Positions 27,258 through 36,867 are shown, counted from the stretch's first letter. The stretch: 64,000 nucleotides of DNA from Paraburkholderia graminis C4D1M (GCF_000172415.1 NZ_ABLD01000014.1:62001-126000); one strand, 5' to 3'. Notes: a model not told the origin generated them from the letters alone. Made by a program: numbers and translations.

Positions 27258-28376
27258 TTAGGCCGCCGCGAGCACTTTGCCGTTGCGCACGAACGGCAGT
27301 TTTACCACGCTTGCAGGAACGGATTTGTCGCGAATCTGCACATGAACCGTGTCGCCCGGCTGCACGCCTTGCGGCACGCGCGCGAAGGCGATCGATTCCT
27401 GCATCGTCGGAGAAAAAGTGCCGCTGGTGATTTCGCCTTCGCCGTGCGGCGTGACGACCTTCTGATGCGCGCGCAGCACGCCTGCGGCCTTGCCGTTTTC
27501 CTTGCGCAAGATCAGGCCGACGAACGCGGCCTTCGAGCCGTCCAGTTCGAGCCTGCTTTTGCCGACGAATTCGCGCGGCGAAGCGAGGTCGACGGTCCAC
27601 GCGAGACCGGCGTCGAGCGGCGAGATGTTGTCGTCCATGTCCTGGCCGTACAGATTCATGCCGGCTTCGAGGCGCAGCGTGTCGCGCGCGCCGAGACCTG
27701 CCGGGCGCACGCCTTGCGCTTGCAGCGCGTTCCACAGCGCAACCACGTGGTCCGCAGGAACGATGATCTCGAAGCCGTCTTCGCCGGTATAGCCGGTGCG
27801 GGCGACGGTCAGTTCGCCGAACGGCGTGGCTTCGATGCGCGCGGCGTTGAAGGGCTTCAGCGCCTCAGTGGCGGCGCGGATGGAGGGCGCCGTCTGCCAG
27901 ACCTTCTCACGTGCGTTCGGACCTTGCACGGCGACGATCGCGAGATCGCGGCGCGGCATGATCGTCAGGCCGAAGCCGCCTTCGTTCAGTTGATTGAACC
28001 ACGCGATGTCTTTGTCGGCGGTGCCCGCGTTGACGACCACGCGGAAATGATCTTCGCCGAAGTAATAGACGATCAGATCGTCGATCACGCCGCCGTCGGG
28101 GTTCAGCATGCACGAGTAGAGCGCGCGGCCCGGTATTTGCAGCTTGCCGACGTTGTTGGCCAGCGCGTATTCGAAGAACGCACGCACGCGCTCGCCGGTG
28201 AAATCGACGACGCACATGTGCGAAACGTCGAACATGCCCGCGTCGGTGCGCACCGCGCGGTGTTCGTCGATCTGCGAGCCGTAGTTGACGGGCATGTCCC
28301 AGCCGCCGAAATCGACCATGCGGGCATTCAGCGCGCGATGGGTGGCGTTGAGCGGAGTGTGTTTGAGTTCGGTCAT
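27258..28376 (-). CDS. gcvT: Aminomethyltransferase, T protein
   Basis: A 372-residue T protein. It releases ammonia from the H-bound aminomethyl group and forms methylene-tetrahydrofolate. The folate-binding region includes FDVSHM and YTGEDGFEI, and the C-terminal beta-barrel has PTMQESIAFARVP. I use ATG 28376 (MTELKHTPLN), which fits the family; the open frame 12 codons further upstream overlaps the riboswitch terminator. It is the first gene of the operon. Confidence 0.96.
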   Translation of the reverse strand: MTELKHTPLNATHRALNARMVDFGGWDMPVNYGSQIDEHRAVRTDAGMFDVSHMCVVDFTGERVRAFFEYALANNVGKLQIPGRALYSCMLNPDGGVIDDLIVYYFGEDHFRVVVNAGTADKDIAWFNQLNEGGFGLTIMPRRDLAIVAVQGPNAREKVWQTAPSIRAATEALKPFNAARIEATPFGELTVARTGYTGEDGFEIIVPADHVVALWNALQAQGVRPAGLGARDTLRLEAGMNLYGQDMDDNISPLDAGLAWTVDLASPREFVGKSRLELDGSKAAFVGLILRKENGKAAGVLRAHQKVVTPHGEGEITSGTFSPTMQESIAFARVPQGVQPGDTVHVQIRDKSVPASVVKLPFVRNGKVLAAA

Positions 28377-28400
28377 GGGGCCTCGGGCGTCTCGCGAAAC

Positions 28401-28461
28401 AAAAAAGGCCATGCGGCGCCGCGCCTCGCGCCTTTAGCGGCGAGCGTGGTGCTGCATGGCC
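28401..28461 (-). terminator. Attenuator stem between glycine riboswitch and gcvT
   Basis: On the minus strand GGCCATGC at 28454-28461 pairs with GCATGGCC at 28407-28414, followed by six T and then GTTT. Its 5' arm starts just past the closing helix of the second glycine aptamer. Glycine binding could therefore prevent this terminator from forming. Confidence 0.75.
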
Positions 28462-28760
28462 CCTCTGTCCTCGATACCTGAGAGATTGCGCTGCCGTGGC
28501 GATATGGATTCGCCACGGTGAACGCGCGCCCCTTCGGTGGGCAGCTTGCCGGGTCTGCGCGGCGTGTGCAACGCAGACGGCTACTGCCGCTCTCCAGAGT
28601 GCGAAGAACCGCGCCTTGATGTTTGCCAGCGTATTGCCTGGCTGTTACGTGGGCGCGAGTTTTTCGACGCGGTCGGTCCTTTTGCCTGAGAGTTTCCGGG
28701 TGTGCCCCTTCGGCGGCGCGGCCTGCGAATTCAGCAGCCAGCGCGCTCTCCCGACGCGTG
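28461..28760 (-). promoter_or_regulatory. Tandem glycine riboswitch controlling the gcv operon
   Basis: Two glycine aptamers are visible on the minus strand. Aptamer 1 (about 28672-28758) has CGGGAGAGC, CCGAAGGGGC and AAACTCTCAGG...AAAAGGAC. Aptamer 2 (about 28461-28600) has CTGGAGAGC, CACCGAAGGGGC and AATCTCTCAGG...GAGGACAGAG. These blocks are the conserved features of the glycine class. The terminator at 28401-28461 makes an ON switch by antitermination likely. Confidence 0.95.
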
Positions 28761-28873
28761 CGGCGAATGTACGCGAGGCCCGGAGGCTTGTCAAATAAAG
28801 GGCGTGTCCGCCGAAGGGCTGGTGCGCCGCCTTTGGGGGCGGGCTGGAGCCGGCGTTTTCCGCCGGCTCGCCG

Positions 28874-29224
28874 TCATTCGCCGATCGCGCGCGCCGCGCT
28901 GTCGAGTTCCTCATTGAGCACGCGCTGTTCGTCGGCGGACAGACCGCCGCCGTGCTGCGCGGCCATGTCGTGCGCTTCACGCCGAATCACGTCGAGCCGA
29001 TGATGCAGCTCGCCCCCTTGCGGCGGCGGGTAATAGCCCTGATTCACGCGATTGTCGATACGGCGGCTCAGGTTGTCGATGCGGCCGTCGACCTGACGCA
29101 GCCGCTTGTCGGCAATCTGCTGCGGGTTCGGGCGCGGCGCCGGTTCGGGCTGCGGCGCGACCACACAGGCGGCGAGGGAACTCAGCAATGCGCATGCGGC
29201 GAGCGCGCGGATGATACGTGGCAT
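28874..29224 (-). CDS. Small lipoprotein, function unknown
   Basis: A 116-residue protein with a lipoprotein signal peptide; the lipobox is LAAC (MPRIIRALAACALLSSLAAC). A Pro-rich linker follows, then a charged helical region that may be a short coiled coil (IADKRLRQVDGRIDNLSRRI). A second helix is at the C-terminus. CGGAGAG lies ahead of ATG 29224; the longer frame upstream lacks a comparable site. It is probably anchored in the outer membrane. The family is not recognised. Confidence 0.75.
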   Translation of the reverse strand: MPRIIRALAACALLSSLAACVVAPQPEPAPRPNPQQIADKRLRQVDGRIDNLSRRIDNRVNQGYYPPPQGGELHHRLDVIRREAHDMAAQHGGGLSADEQRVLNEELDSAARAIGE

Positions 29225-29385
29225 GGACTCTCCGTGAAGTCGTTGTCGTTTTGCGATGCTACAGACGTAGCAACGGATCACGGCTCGCTCACGCTGACCC
29301 GAAAGGCCGGCCGATTTGTAACGTTATATTGCTTGCGGTTTTGTCAGTCGGCTGCCGGTCGCTTGCCTGTCGCCTGTCGAGGTTT

Positions 29386-29423
29386 GCCGGCGCGAGGTGC
29401 GAGATTCTTCGCTTCGCGCCGGC
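29386..29423. repeat. Strong hairpin after the oxidoreductase gene
   Basis: A perfect 10-bp stem (GCCGGCGCGA / TCGCGCCGGC) just downstream of the stop at 29432. It has no T run on either strand, so it may protect the mRNA end rather than terminate alone. Confidence 0.5.
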
Positions 29424-29431
29424 ATGGGCGT

Positions 29432-30481
29432 TTAACGAATGCGTTCGAACGGCAAGCGGATGCCTTCGTCGGAACTGCGCGCCGCGAGTTCGATGATCGT
29501 CATCACATCGACGGCGTCTTGCGGGCTCACGGGGAACTTCACGCCGTGTTGAATCGCGTCGGCGAGCGCGATATAGAAGCCCGCGTAATCGCCATTGCGC
29601 GTCGGCACTTCGCGCTCCGCTTCGCGATCGCCGTCCAGCACGCGCAGCGTGCCTGCCGCGTTGCCGGCGGCGAAGCCCTCGTCGCCCGGACGCAGGCCCG
29701 CTTTCAACTGGTCCTCTTGCGTGTCGAGCCCGTATTTCACGTAGCTGCCGCGCGTGCCGTGAATGACGAAGCGCGGCGCGACGATCGCCGTCAGCGCGCT
29801 CGCATGCAGCACGACTTCGAATCCGCCGTAGCCCAACTGGATATGCACGTAGTCGGGTGCGCTGGCCTGATCGCGATGCGTGCGCACGGTCGCGGCCACG
29901 GTCTGCGGTGCGCCGAACAGCGCGAGCGCCTGGTCGATCAGATGCGGCCCGAGGTCGAACAGCAGACCGCCGCCGCGCGACGCTTCCTCGCGCCAACGCT
30001 GACGCACTTCGGGCCGGAAGCGGTCGAAATGCGATTCATAGTGCGTGACGCGCCCCAACTCGGCGCTCGCGAGCAGATCGCGCACGGTCAGAAAATCGCC
30101 GTCCCAGCGGCGGTTGTGAAACGGCACGAACAGCTTGCCCCGCGCGAGCGCGATGTTGGCGAGCGTGTGGGCGTCTGCGGCGGTGAGCGTCACCGGTTTG
30201 TCGACGACGACGTGCTTGCCCGCTTCCAGCGTGCGGCGCGCGAGGTCGAAGTGCGTGTCGTTCGGCGTGGCGATCACGACGCAGTCGATGTCGTCGAGCG
30301 CAAGCAGCGCGTCGAGGTCGGCGACGACTTTCGCGTGCGGATAGTCGGCGAGCGCGGTCTCCGGCTTGCCGGTGGCGATAGCCGCGACGCTCGCGCGGCC
30401 GCAGTGCGCGATCACCGGCGCATGAAAGGTCGCGCCGGCGAACCCGTAACCCATCAATCCCATTTTCAGCGATGCGGACAT
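29432..30481 (-). CDS. Gfo/Idh/MocA-family NAD(P)-dependent oxidoreductase
   Basis: A 349-residue dehydrogenase. The N-terminal Rossmann fold starts MGLMGYGFAGATFHAPVI, and the catalytic EKP-type motif appears as VVDKPVTL near residue 95. The C-terminal domain has GGGLLFDLGPHLIDQAL with the conserved His. Members oxidise or reduce sugars, inositols or bile pigments; the substrate here is unknown. It resembles E. coli YdgJ in general layout. AGGAAGAC precedes the ATG. The gene stands alone. Confidence 0.88.
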   Translation of the reverse strand: MSASLKMGLMGYGFAGATFHAPVIAHCGRASVAAIATGKPETALADYPHAKVVADLDALLALDDIDCVVIATPNDTHFDLARRTLEAGKHVVVDKPVTLTAADAHTLANIALARGKLFVPFHNRRWDGDFLTVRDLLASAELGRVTHYESHFDRFRPEVRQRWREEASRGGGLLFDLGPHLIDQALALFGAPQTVAATVRTHRDQASAPDYVHIQLGYGGFEVVLHASALTAIVAPRFVIHGTRGSYVKYGLDTQEDQLKAGLRPGDEGFAAGNAAGTLRVLDGDREAEREVPTRNGDYAGFYIALADAIQHGVKFPVSPQDAVDVMTIIELAARSSDEGIRLPFERIR

Positions 30482-30900
30482 GCGTGTCTTCCTGCAAAAA
30501 CGGCGCGCCGCTTTGCCACCGCGGCGGCGGCGCGCAACGCCGTCATTGTGGCATGGGCGCGCGGCGACGGAGCGTCGGCGGATCGCGTGCGATTTTCGCG
30601 CTGGCTGATGGCGGCCGTGTGCCCGATGCGATTCGTCGGCCGAATTTATCCGCCGATTTCATCCGTGTTAGCATCGCTCCTCTCGCGCGAACCTGGGCGC
30701 GTCGACCGGCTTCAGATCACGCGCGGCGGGTATGCCGCAGCGCGCGCCGGGCGGCCACTCCGCTCGCTTCGCGACTTGCTGCAAGACTGTGCCGCGGCGC
30801 CGTGAGCGCCGCTTTTAACGGCGCGTTTCCCCGAGGGCCGCGCGTTTCGTAGCCGCGTCCTCGCAGCCGCATTTCAACCGCAACACCCCATCTACAGACG
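30482..30900. other. Divergent promoter region (oxidoreductase / rep)
   Basis: These 419 bases lie between divergent genes and must hold both promoters. I see no well-spaced sigma-70 pair and no supported gene. Confidence 0.5.
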
Positions 30901-33006
30901 ATGTCCGCAGGCCTCAATCCCGCTCAAAGTGAAGCGGTCCGTTATCTCGACGGGCCGTGTCTCGTGCTCGCCGGCGCAGGCAGCGGCAAGACGCGCGTGA
31001 TCACGCAGAAGATCGCGCACCTGATCGAGGCGAAGGGCTTCGAGCCGCGCCACATCGCGGCCGTCACCTTTACCAACAAGGCCGCCGCGGAAATGCGCGA
31101 GCGCGTGGGCAAGCTGCTCGAGGGCAAGACGCTCACGACGCCCGGCAAGGAAGGCCGCAAGGTGCCCGTCAATCAGTTGACTGTGTGCACGTTCCACTCG
31201 CTCGGCGTGCAGATTCTGCGGCAGGAAGCCGAGCACGTCGGCCTGAAGCCGCAGTTCTCGATCATGGATTCCGACGACTGCTTCGGCATGATCCAGGAAC
31301 AGGTCGGCTCGACGGACAAGGGCTTTATCCGCAAGATCCAGTCGATCATTTCGTTGTGGAAGAACGGCCTGATCATGCCCGAGGAGGCGATGGCGATTGC
31401 CGCGAACGAAGACGAGCATCAGGCCGCGATCGTCTATCGCAACTATGTGGCGACGCTGCACGCGTATCAGGCGGTGGATTTCGACGATCTGATCCGCCTG
31501 CCCGCCGAACTCTTCGCGAAGAACGAGCAGGTGCGCGACCGTTGGCAAAACAAGCTGCGTTATTTGCTGATCGACGAGTATCAGGACACCAACGCGTGCC
31601 AGTATGAATTGCTGAAGCAGCTCGCCGGTCCGCGCGCCGCGTTCACGGCGGTCGGCGACGACGACCAGGCGATCTACGGCTGGCGCGGCGCGACGCTCGA
31701 AAATCTCGCGCAGCTCGGCAAGGATTTTCCGAAGCTGCATGTGATCAAGCTCGAGCAGAATTATCGTTCGACGGTGCGCATTCTCACGGCCGCGAACAAT
31801 GTGATCGCCAACAATCCGAAGCTCTTCGAAAAGAAGCTGTGGTCCGAGCACGGCATGGGCGATTCGATCACGGTCACGCCGTGCAACGACGAGGAGCACG
31901 AAGCGGAATCCGTCGTGTTTCGTCTGTCGGCGCACAAGTTCGAGCGGCGCGCGAACTTCCGCGATTACGCGATTCTGTATCGCGGCAATTTCCAGGCGCG
32001 CATCTTCGAACAGGTGCTGCGCCGCGAGCGGATTCCGTATGTGCTGTCGGGCGGTCAGTCGTTCTTCGATAAGGCCGAGATCAAGGACATCTGCGCGTAT
32101 CTGCGCCTGATCGCCAACGCGAACGACGACCCCGCGTTCATCCGCGCGATCACCACGCCGCGGCGTGGCGTCGGCAATACGACGCTCGAAGCGCTCGGAT
32201 CGTTCGCGGGCCAGGCGAAGGTCTCGCTGTTCGAGGCCGTGTATATGGGCGGCATCGAGGCGCGCCTGTCGCCGCGTCAGATCGAACCGATGCGCGCGTT
32301 CTGCGACTTCATGCAGCGCCTCACCGACCGCGCCGAAAAAGATGCGGCCGGCACGCTGCTCGACGAGTTGATGGACGCGATCCACTACGAAGCGTATCTC
32401 TACGATGCATTCGACGAACGCCAGGCACAGGCGAAGTGGCAGAACGTGCTCGAGTTCATCGAATGGTTAAAGCGCAAGGGCACGAAGGCTGAGCCGGGCG
32501 ATCCGGGGTCGGCTGGGTCGGCGAATGGCGAAGCTACCGGTTACGACACGGCCGACGGTCTCGCCGATACCGGCAAGAATCTGCTCGGTCTGATCCAGAC
32601 AGTCGCTTTGATGTCGATGCTGGAAGGCCGCGAAGAAGATCCCGACGCGGTCAGGCTTTCGACGGTGCACGCGTCGAAGGGCCTCGAGTATCCGCATGTG
32701 TTTCTGGTGGGCGTCGAGGAAGGCATCATGCCGCATCGCGGCGGCGCGGACGACGAGCCGATCGACGACGGGCGCATCGAGGAAGAGCGCCGTCTGATGT
32801 ATGTGGCGATCACGCGCGCGCAGCGCAGCCTGCATCTGAACTGGTGCAAGAAGCGCAAGCGCGCGCGAGAGACGGTGGTCTGCGAGCCGTCGCGGTTCAT
32901 CCCCGAGATGCTGCTCGACGATGCCCCGCCGCCGACGCCCGAAGAAGCGCCGATGTCGCCGAAAGACCGGCTCGCGAGCTTGAAGGCGCTGTTGCAGAAG
33001 CCATGA
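30901..33006 (+). CDS. rep: ATP-dependent DNA helicase Rep
   Basis: A 701-residue superfamily 1 3'-5' helicase that clears proteins ahead of the replication fork. It starts LNPAQSEAVRYLDGPCLVLAG, with Walker A at residues 24-31 (AGAGSGKT). The TFTNKAAAEMRERV motif Ia follows, the DEYQD box is at about 225, and GDDDQAIYGWRGA is motif III. The C-terminal motifs VHASKGLEYPHVFLVG and YVAITRAQ are intact. It fits Rep better than UvrD by its N-terminus. An acidic/Gly insert (about 530-555) is unusual but near a variable loop. Confidence 0.94.
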   Translation: MSAGLNPAQSEAVRYLDGPCLVLAGAGSGKTRVITQKIAHLIEAKGFEPRHIAAVTFTNKAAAEMRERVGKLLEGKTLTTPGKEGRKVPVNQLTVCTFHSLGVQILRQEAEHVGLKPQFSIMDSDDCFGMIQEQVGSTDKGFIRKIQSIISLWKNGLIMPEEAMAIAANEDEHQAAIVYRNYVATLHAYQAVDFDDLIRLPAELFAKNEQVRDRWQNKLRYLLIDEYQDTNACQYELLKQLAGPRAAFTAVGDDDQAIYGWRGATLENLAQLGKDFPKLHVIKLEQNYRSTVRILTAANNVIANNPKLFEKKLWSEHGMGDSITVTPCNDEEHEAESVVFRLSAHKFERRANFRDYAILYRGNFQARIFEQVLRRERIPYVLSGGQSFFDKAEIKDICAYLRLIANANDDPAFIRAITTPRRGVGNTTLEALGSFAGQAKVSLFEAVYMGGIEARLSPRQIEPMRAFCDFMQRLTDRAEKDAAGTLLDELMDAIHYEAYLYDAFDERQAQAKWQNVLEFIEWLKRKGTKAEPGDPGSAGSANGEATGYDTADGLADTGKNLLGLIQTVALMSMLEGREEDPDAVRLSTVHASKGLEYPHVFLVGVEEGIMPHRGGADDEPIDDGRIEEERRLMYVAITRAQRSLHLNWCKKRKRARETVVCEPSRFIPEMLLDDAPPPTPEEAPMSPKDRLASLKALLQKP

Positions 33007-33164
33007 CGCGCGGCGTGGCTTGCTATCGTGAGTCCGCAAGACCACGCTGAGCAAAGGTGCTTCGGCTGGTTTCGCGGATGCGCGCGCTACAGTGGCGCGG
33101 CTAGTTGGTCGCGTTAGACGCATTGCTCGCGCGCCTTCGAGCATGCCAACCGGAGACCGCCCGC

Positions 33165-33740
33165 ATGACCTTGCCGCCGCACGCGCCTTACATTCGCGCG
33201 CTCGAAGCCTACATCGACGCAAAAGACAATACGCGCCCGCAGCGCATGGCCGACGCATTCGCGTCCGATGCCGAGCTCACCATTTCACTCGCGACGTCGA
33301 CGATCGCGTTTCCCGCGCGCACGCTCGGGCGCGACGCGATCACGAAAACGCTCGTCACCGATTTCGGCGCGACTTACACGCAATGCCGCACGTATTACGT
33401 GTGCGACTCGCTGACGGTGCGCGACGGCGCGATCGACCCGCTGCCCTGGCTCGTGCTGATGCGCGAACCGGCGGCCGGCGCATTGCGCGTGGGGCACGGC
33501 GTGTATCGATGGACTTTCGACGACACGCCCGCCGTGAGCCGCTTTCATATCCACATCGCACGCATGGACGTCGTGCCCGATGCCGATGGCGCGTTACTCG
33601 AAGCGTTGCAGGAAGGCTTGAGTTATCCGTGGCTCGCGCCCGCCGAGTTGCACGCGCGTTTTGCGGGGCATGCGCGCAGTGCGCCGAGGCTCGCATTCGT
33701 CGAGGCGTTCAGCCGTCCCGCCGCGGACGCCGAGGCTTGA
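33165..33740 (+). CDS. Uncharacterised NTF2/SnoaL-like protein
   Basis: A 191-residue cytoplasmic protein with no signal peptide. The N-terminal pattern (helix ending IDAKDNTRPQRMADAFASDAEL, then beta strands with GRDAITKTL) suggests the cone-shaped NTF2-like fold that binds small molecules. I cannot name a substrate. ATG 33165 has GGAGAC ten bases ahead and is preferred to a GTG 20 codons upstream. It follows rep after 158 bases. Confidence 0.65.
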   Translation: MTLPPHAPYIRALEAYIDAKDNTRPQRMADAFASDAELTISLATSTIAFPARTLGRDAITKTLVTDFGATYTQCRTYYVCDSLTVRDGAIDPLPWLVLMREPAAGALRVGHGVYRWTFDDTPAVSRFHIHIARMDVVPDADGALLEALQEGLSYPWLAPAELHARFAGHARSAPRLAFVEAFSRPAADAEA

Positions 33741-33770
33741 GCGTTTGGTTTTGAACAGCTTCACGGCATG

Positions 33771-33813
33771 AAAAAATCCCTGCCCGCGTAGGCGCACGCG
33801 GTGCAGGGATTTT
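33771..33813. terminator. Bidirectional terminator between convergent genes
   Basis: The stem AAAATCCCTGC / GCAGGGATTTT sits between the NTF2-like gene and the cytochrome gene, which point at each other. T residues are on both sides. Confidence 0.82.
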
Positions 33814-33849
33814 CGTGGCGCGGCAAAAGCTGCGAAGCTGTTCGGTGCG

Positions 33850-34767
33850 TTACTTCACGCTGCTCACCATGTAATCGACGGCGGCCTTCACGTCCGCATC
33901 CGACGCACTCGATCCACCTTTCGGCGGCATCGCGCCCTTGCCGTGCAGCGCGTAGTTGTAGACGGTGTCCATCGGCTCCTTCAGGCGCGGCGCCCACGCT
34001 TCCTTGTCGCCGAACTTCGGTGCGTTGAGCACGCCGGCCGCGTGACATGCCTGGCAAACCTGCTGATACAAGGCCTTGCCCGCTTGCGATGCATCAGCGC
34101 TTTGCGTCGCGCCCGCTGCGGGCGCCGCGGCGGTTTGCGGAACGCTTGCCATCGCGGCCATCGCGGCGGCAGCCTGAGCCGCGCCTGCATCGGACGCGCC
34201 GCCTGCCGCCGCACCGGAAGCCGCGGCCGCAGCCGTCGCAGCGGGCGCCGCCGCGGCACCTGATGCCGGTTGCGCCGGTTCAGGGAAGCTCGCGCCTGAG
34301 TTGTTCGCCATGTACGCAACCGCGCGGGCGATTTCGAAGTCGCTGTAATCGTCGGGACTCGTGCCGCCGCGCGGGGGCATTCCGCCTTTGCCGGCGAGAG
34401 CCGTATGCAGCAGCGTGTCGAAGCCCTGCGAGATGCGCGGCGCCCAGTCGGCCGTGTTGGTGAATTTCGGCGCGCCCGCCGCACCCGACGCGTGACACGC
34501 CGAGCAGACCGCCTTGTAGACTTCCTCGCCCGTCTTGTAGACGCGCGGCGCGTTGGCGTCGCGAACGTCGACCTGGGCGAGTGGTTTGATGCGGGCGGTG
34601 ACTTCGGCTTCGGAGAGACTGTCGGTGCCCGCGCCGGTGCGCGTCGAATTGTCGACGTAGTAAGCCAGCAGAACGATGATGATGATCGGCACAGCAAACC
34701 CGGCGATGACCGCGGCGATGAGCTGTCCTGGGGTTTTAATCGGGGCTCCGTGTGGTGCTTCGCTCAT
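33850..34767 (-). CDS. Membrane-anchored di-haem cytochrome c (c5 type)
   Basis: A 305-residue protein with one N-terminal membrane span (about residues 16-37). Two cytochrome c domains follow: haem motifs CSACH at 88-92 and CQACH at 238-242, each with a distal Met in GKGGMPPRGG / GKGAMPPKGG. An Ala-rich, low-complexity linker joins them (about 160-228). It probably carries electrons in the periplasm towards a terminal oxidase. ATG 34767 (MSEAPHG) has GGAGACGAG ahead; the longer frame is not needed. Confidence 0.88.
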   Translation of the reverse strand: MSEAPHGAPIKTPGQLIAAVIAGFAVPIIIIVLLAYYVDNSTRTGAGTDSLSEAEVTARIKPLAQVDVRDANAPRVYKTGEEVYKAVCSACHASGAAGAPKFTNTADWAPRISQGFDTLLHTALAGKGGMPPRGGTSPDDYSDFEIARAVAYMANNSGASFPEPAQPASGAAAAPAATAAAAASGAAAGGASDAGAAQAAAAMAAMASVPQTAAAPAAGATQSADASQAGKALYQQVCQACHAAGVLNAPKFGDKEAWAPRLKEPMDTVYNYALHGKGAMPPKGGSSASDADVKAAVDYMVSSVK

Positions 34768-35077
34768 GCTTGTCTCGTCTCCGTGGGTATGTGAGCGGTA
34801 CAGCGCGACGGCAACTTCTTGTTCTTGATCAGCCACGGACGATTATAGACGGAAGCTTTCGACGGCGGCGAGAGGCGCGGCGCGCTGTTCAGCAGGCGTT
34901 TACCCGCATCGTGCGAACTGGAGCGGACGCGTTGGGGTGGCGCGTGAATCTGCCGGGGATGGCGCGAGAAACGGCCGCGGAGGCCGTCCGGTGGACGGTA
35001 TGGCCGAAACCGGGTATCCTTTCGGTCTCGCTTTGGCGCCGCAGCCGTTCTTCTGGTTGCCGCGCTGTCAAGTCGAA
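34768..35077. other. Region between the cytochrome gene and tRNA-Arg
   Basis: These 310 bases must hold the promoters of the divergent cytochrome gene and the tRNA. I see no gene and could not fix a promoter with confidence. Confidence 0.45.
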
Positions 35078-35153
35078 GCGCCCGTAGCTCAATGGATAGA
35101 GTACTGCCCTCCGAAGGCAGGGGTTGCTGGTTCGATCCCAGCCGGGCGCACCA
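35078..35153 (+). tRNA. tRNA-Arg (CCG anticodon)
   Basis: A 76-nucleotide tRNA with the 3' CCA encoded. The acceptor stem is GCGCCCG / CGGGCGC, the anticodon loop CTCCGAA gives CCG, and the T arm contains GGTTCGATCCC. All four arms fold. The carbohydrate cluster begins about 220 bases downstream. Confidence 0.97.
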
Positions 35154-35375
35154 ACCCTCACGAGGGTTACGACGATCTACCTGTTTACTCCCTCTCCGAA
35201 TTCCAGGCTAAATCGCAGCTAACTGCGGTATCGCTGACGCCATCATCGGCTATAGCTACATGCGCCATCTCGGCCAGATGCGTCGGCAGCCCGGCCAGCA
35301 GAAGCCCACCCGCGGCTGTGGCCAGCCAGCATATTCAACGCACATTATCCTTTCGCCCCTCCAAACTTGACCACA
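35154..35375. other. tRNA-Arg 3' flank
   Basis: It starts with a short inverted repeat (AACCCT / AGGGTT) that may help end the tRNA transcript. The rest holds no supported gene and ends at the O-antigen ligase stop. Confidence 0.45.
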
Positions 35376-36692
35376 CTAGTCGGCGGCTTTAGGCGTCCTT
35401 TCGGCCGGCCCGTTCGTGTCCTCTCGCCGCGGGCCGCTCGCGAGCAGGATGCCGATCAGGAAGATGAACAGATTGCCTTCTGTGAAGTTGAGCAGCAACG
35501 AGTTCGCGAAACAGCCAATGACAAAGGCGAACAGGTAACCGTAGACGACCGTGCGCGCAAGTGTGTCCAGACGCAAGCTTTCCCGCGCGATCGCGATCAG
35601 GAGCCAGGCGAACAGGGCCACTCCCACCATTCCGAGCTGTACGCCCATCAGGAAAAACTCGTTGTGCGGATTGCTCGCCATCGCGGCACGCCCACCAGAG
35701 CTGTTCTTCGCGAGCCGTTCGAATTCGGTTCGAACGCTACCGACGCCGTATCCGGCAATCGGCCGATGCAGGATCAGCTCCAGGCTGCGCTGATAAAACT
35801 CGAGCCGCACGCCCATCGACGTGTTCTTGTTGTAGACCTCGAACTGTGTGATTTCCTGTTGGGTTTCGGCAAGGCGTGAGTTCTTTGCCGTGAAGGAATA
35901 GACCACCAGACACATGCACAGCATGACGCTCGCGGCGGTCGTTATCCAGCGCGTCCGTTTGCCCTGGTGCTTGAACTTCATTAGTTGAACGACGACATAA
36001 ACTGCCATGTAGGCGATCGCTACGACCTGCCCGGTGCGTCCCTGTAGCACGAACAGCACGTTGACGAGCGCGAGCAGGGCGACGAGGCGCAGGAGCCACT
36101 GTCCGATGCCTTTAGGCGAAGCTGTCGCGAGAGCCATCGACAGATAGGCCAGAAACGCCATCATCAGGCCCGCCGATATGTGGTCCTTGAAGACCCAGGG
36201 CTTCGTAATCGGATCGTTACCGTGCAGCGGTCCGATTGCCGTCCAGCCGAAAAAGTTCGTGTAGGTGAGCAGCATGGTCAGCGTTAGCGCCGAGAACAAC
36301 GCCCATATGGCCACGCGGCACCACTTTGATCGGTCGCTGCCGTAGAAAACCAGGAACAGCATGGGCAGCAGCAACAGTTTTCGGTACTTCAGGAGAAAGT
36401 TGAAAGCCTCGTCATTGCTCGCCGACGTATAGGCCATGCTAAGAGCGAGCGCAACGAAGAGGATCAGCGCGACGATGCTCGTGGGCGACGTGCGGATTTT
36501 CCCGCATGCCCTCCACACTTCGGGAGACAGCAGCGCAAACAGCAGTACCAGGCCGGAACCGAGATTGACTCCGGCCGTGGAAATGGGTACGGCGCACAGG
36601 GTGACAAGTGCAAACGTCCTCGCGAGGAACAACTGGTACGACTCAGTTTTGGGCCGGAGACTCTTTTCTGACAGCATCGCTTTCATATTCAT
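35376..36692 (-). CDS. waaL: O-antigen ligase family protein
   Basis: A 438-residue polytopic membrane protein, with about 10-12 hydrophobic spans. It has a large periplasmic loop holding NPHNEFFLMGVQLG and GYGVGSVRTEF, the Wzy_C/WaaL signature with the conserved His and Arg. WaaL joins undecaprenyl-linked O antigen to lipid A-core. I chose ATG 36692 (MNMKAML); GGATGAG is ahead. It is the distal gene of the waaC cluster, which supports a ligase over a Wzy polymerase. Its base composition is less GC-rich than its neighbours. Confidence 0.78.
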   Translation of the reverse strand: MNMKAMLSEKSLRPKTESYQLFLARTFALVTLCAVPISTAGVNLGSGLVLLFALLSPEVWRACGKIRTSPTSIVALILFVALALSMAYTSASNDEAFNFLLKYRKLLLLPMLFLVFYGSDRSKWCRVAIWALFSALTLTMLLTYTNFFGWTAIGPLHGNDPITKPWVFKDHISAGLMMAFLAYLSMALATASPKGIGQWLLRLVALLALVNVLFVLQGRTGQVVAIAYMAVYVVVQLMKFKHQGKRTRWITTAASVMLCMCLVVYSFTAKNSRLAETQQEITQFEVYNKNTSMGVRLEFYQRSLELILHRPIAGYGVGSVRTEFERLAKNSSGGRAAMASNPHNEFFLMGVQLGMVGVALFAWLLIAIARESLRLDTLARTVVYGYLFAFVIGCFANSLLLNFTEGNLFIFLIGILLASGPRREDTNGPAERTPKAAD

Positions 36693-36867
36693 TCGTTTCT
36701 CATCCCGTGCCGAAATGGCAATCGCTGGACGGCACTCGCACGCTACCTGCTGGTTGTGCGCCGTGTCCATGCGATACCCCTCGCTTTACTCAAAGGTGCG
36801 GAGCCTGGACCGCTCCCTATGACCCTGCAAGTGATGATCCGTATTTACAGTGCATTCCGGGGTCTGA

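Noticed and set aside
35170..35375. An open stretch of about 50 codons without a start on the minus strand beside tRNA-Arg
   Set aside because: It has no start or ribosome site and I recognise no integrase or transposase segment, so I do not call it a remnant.
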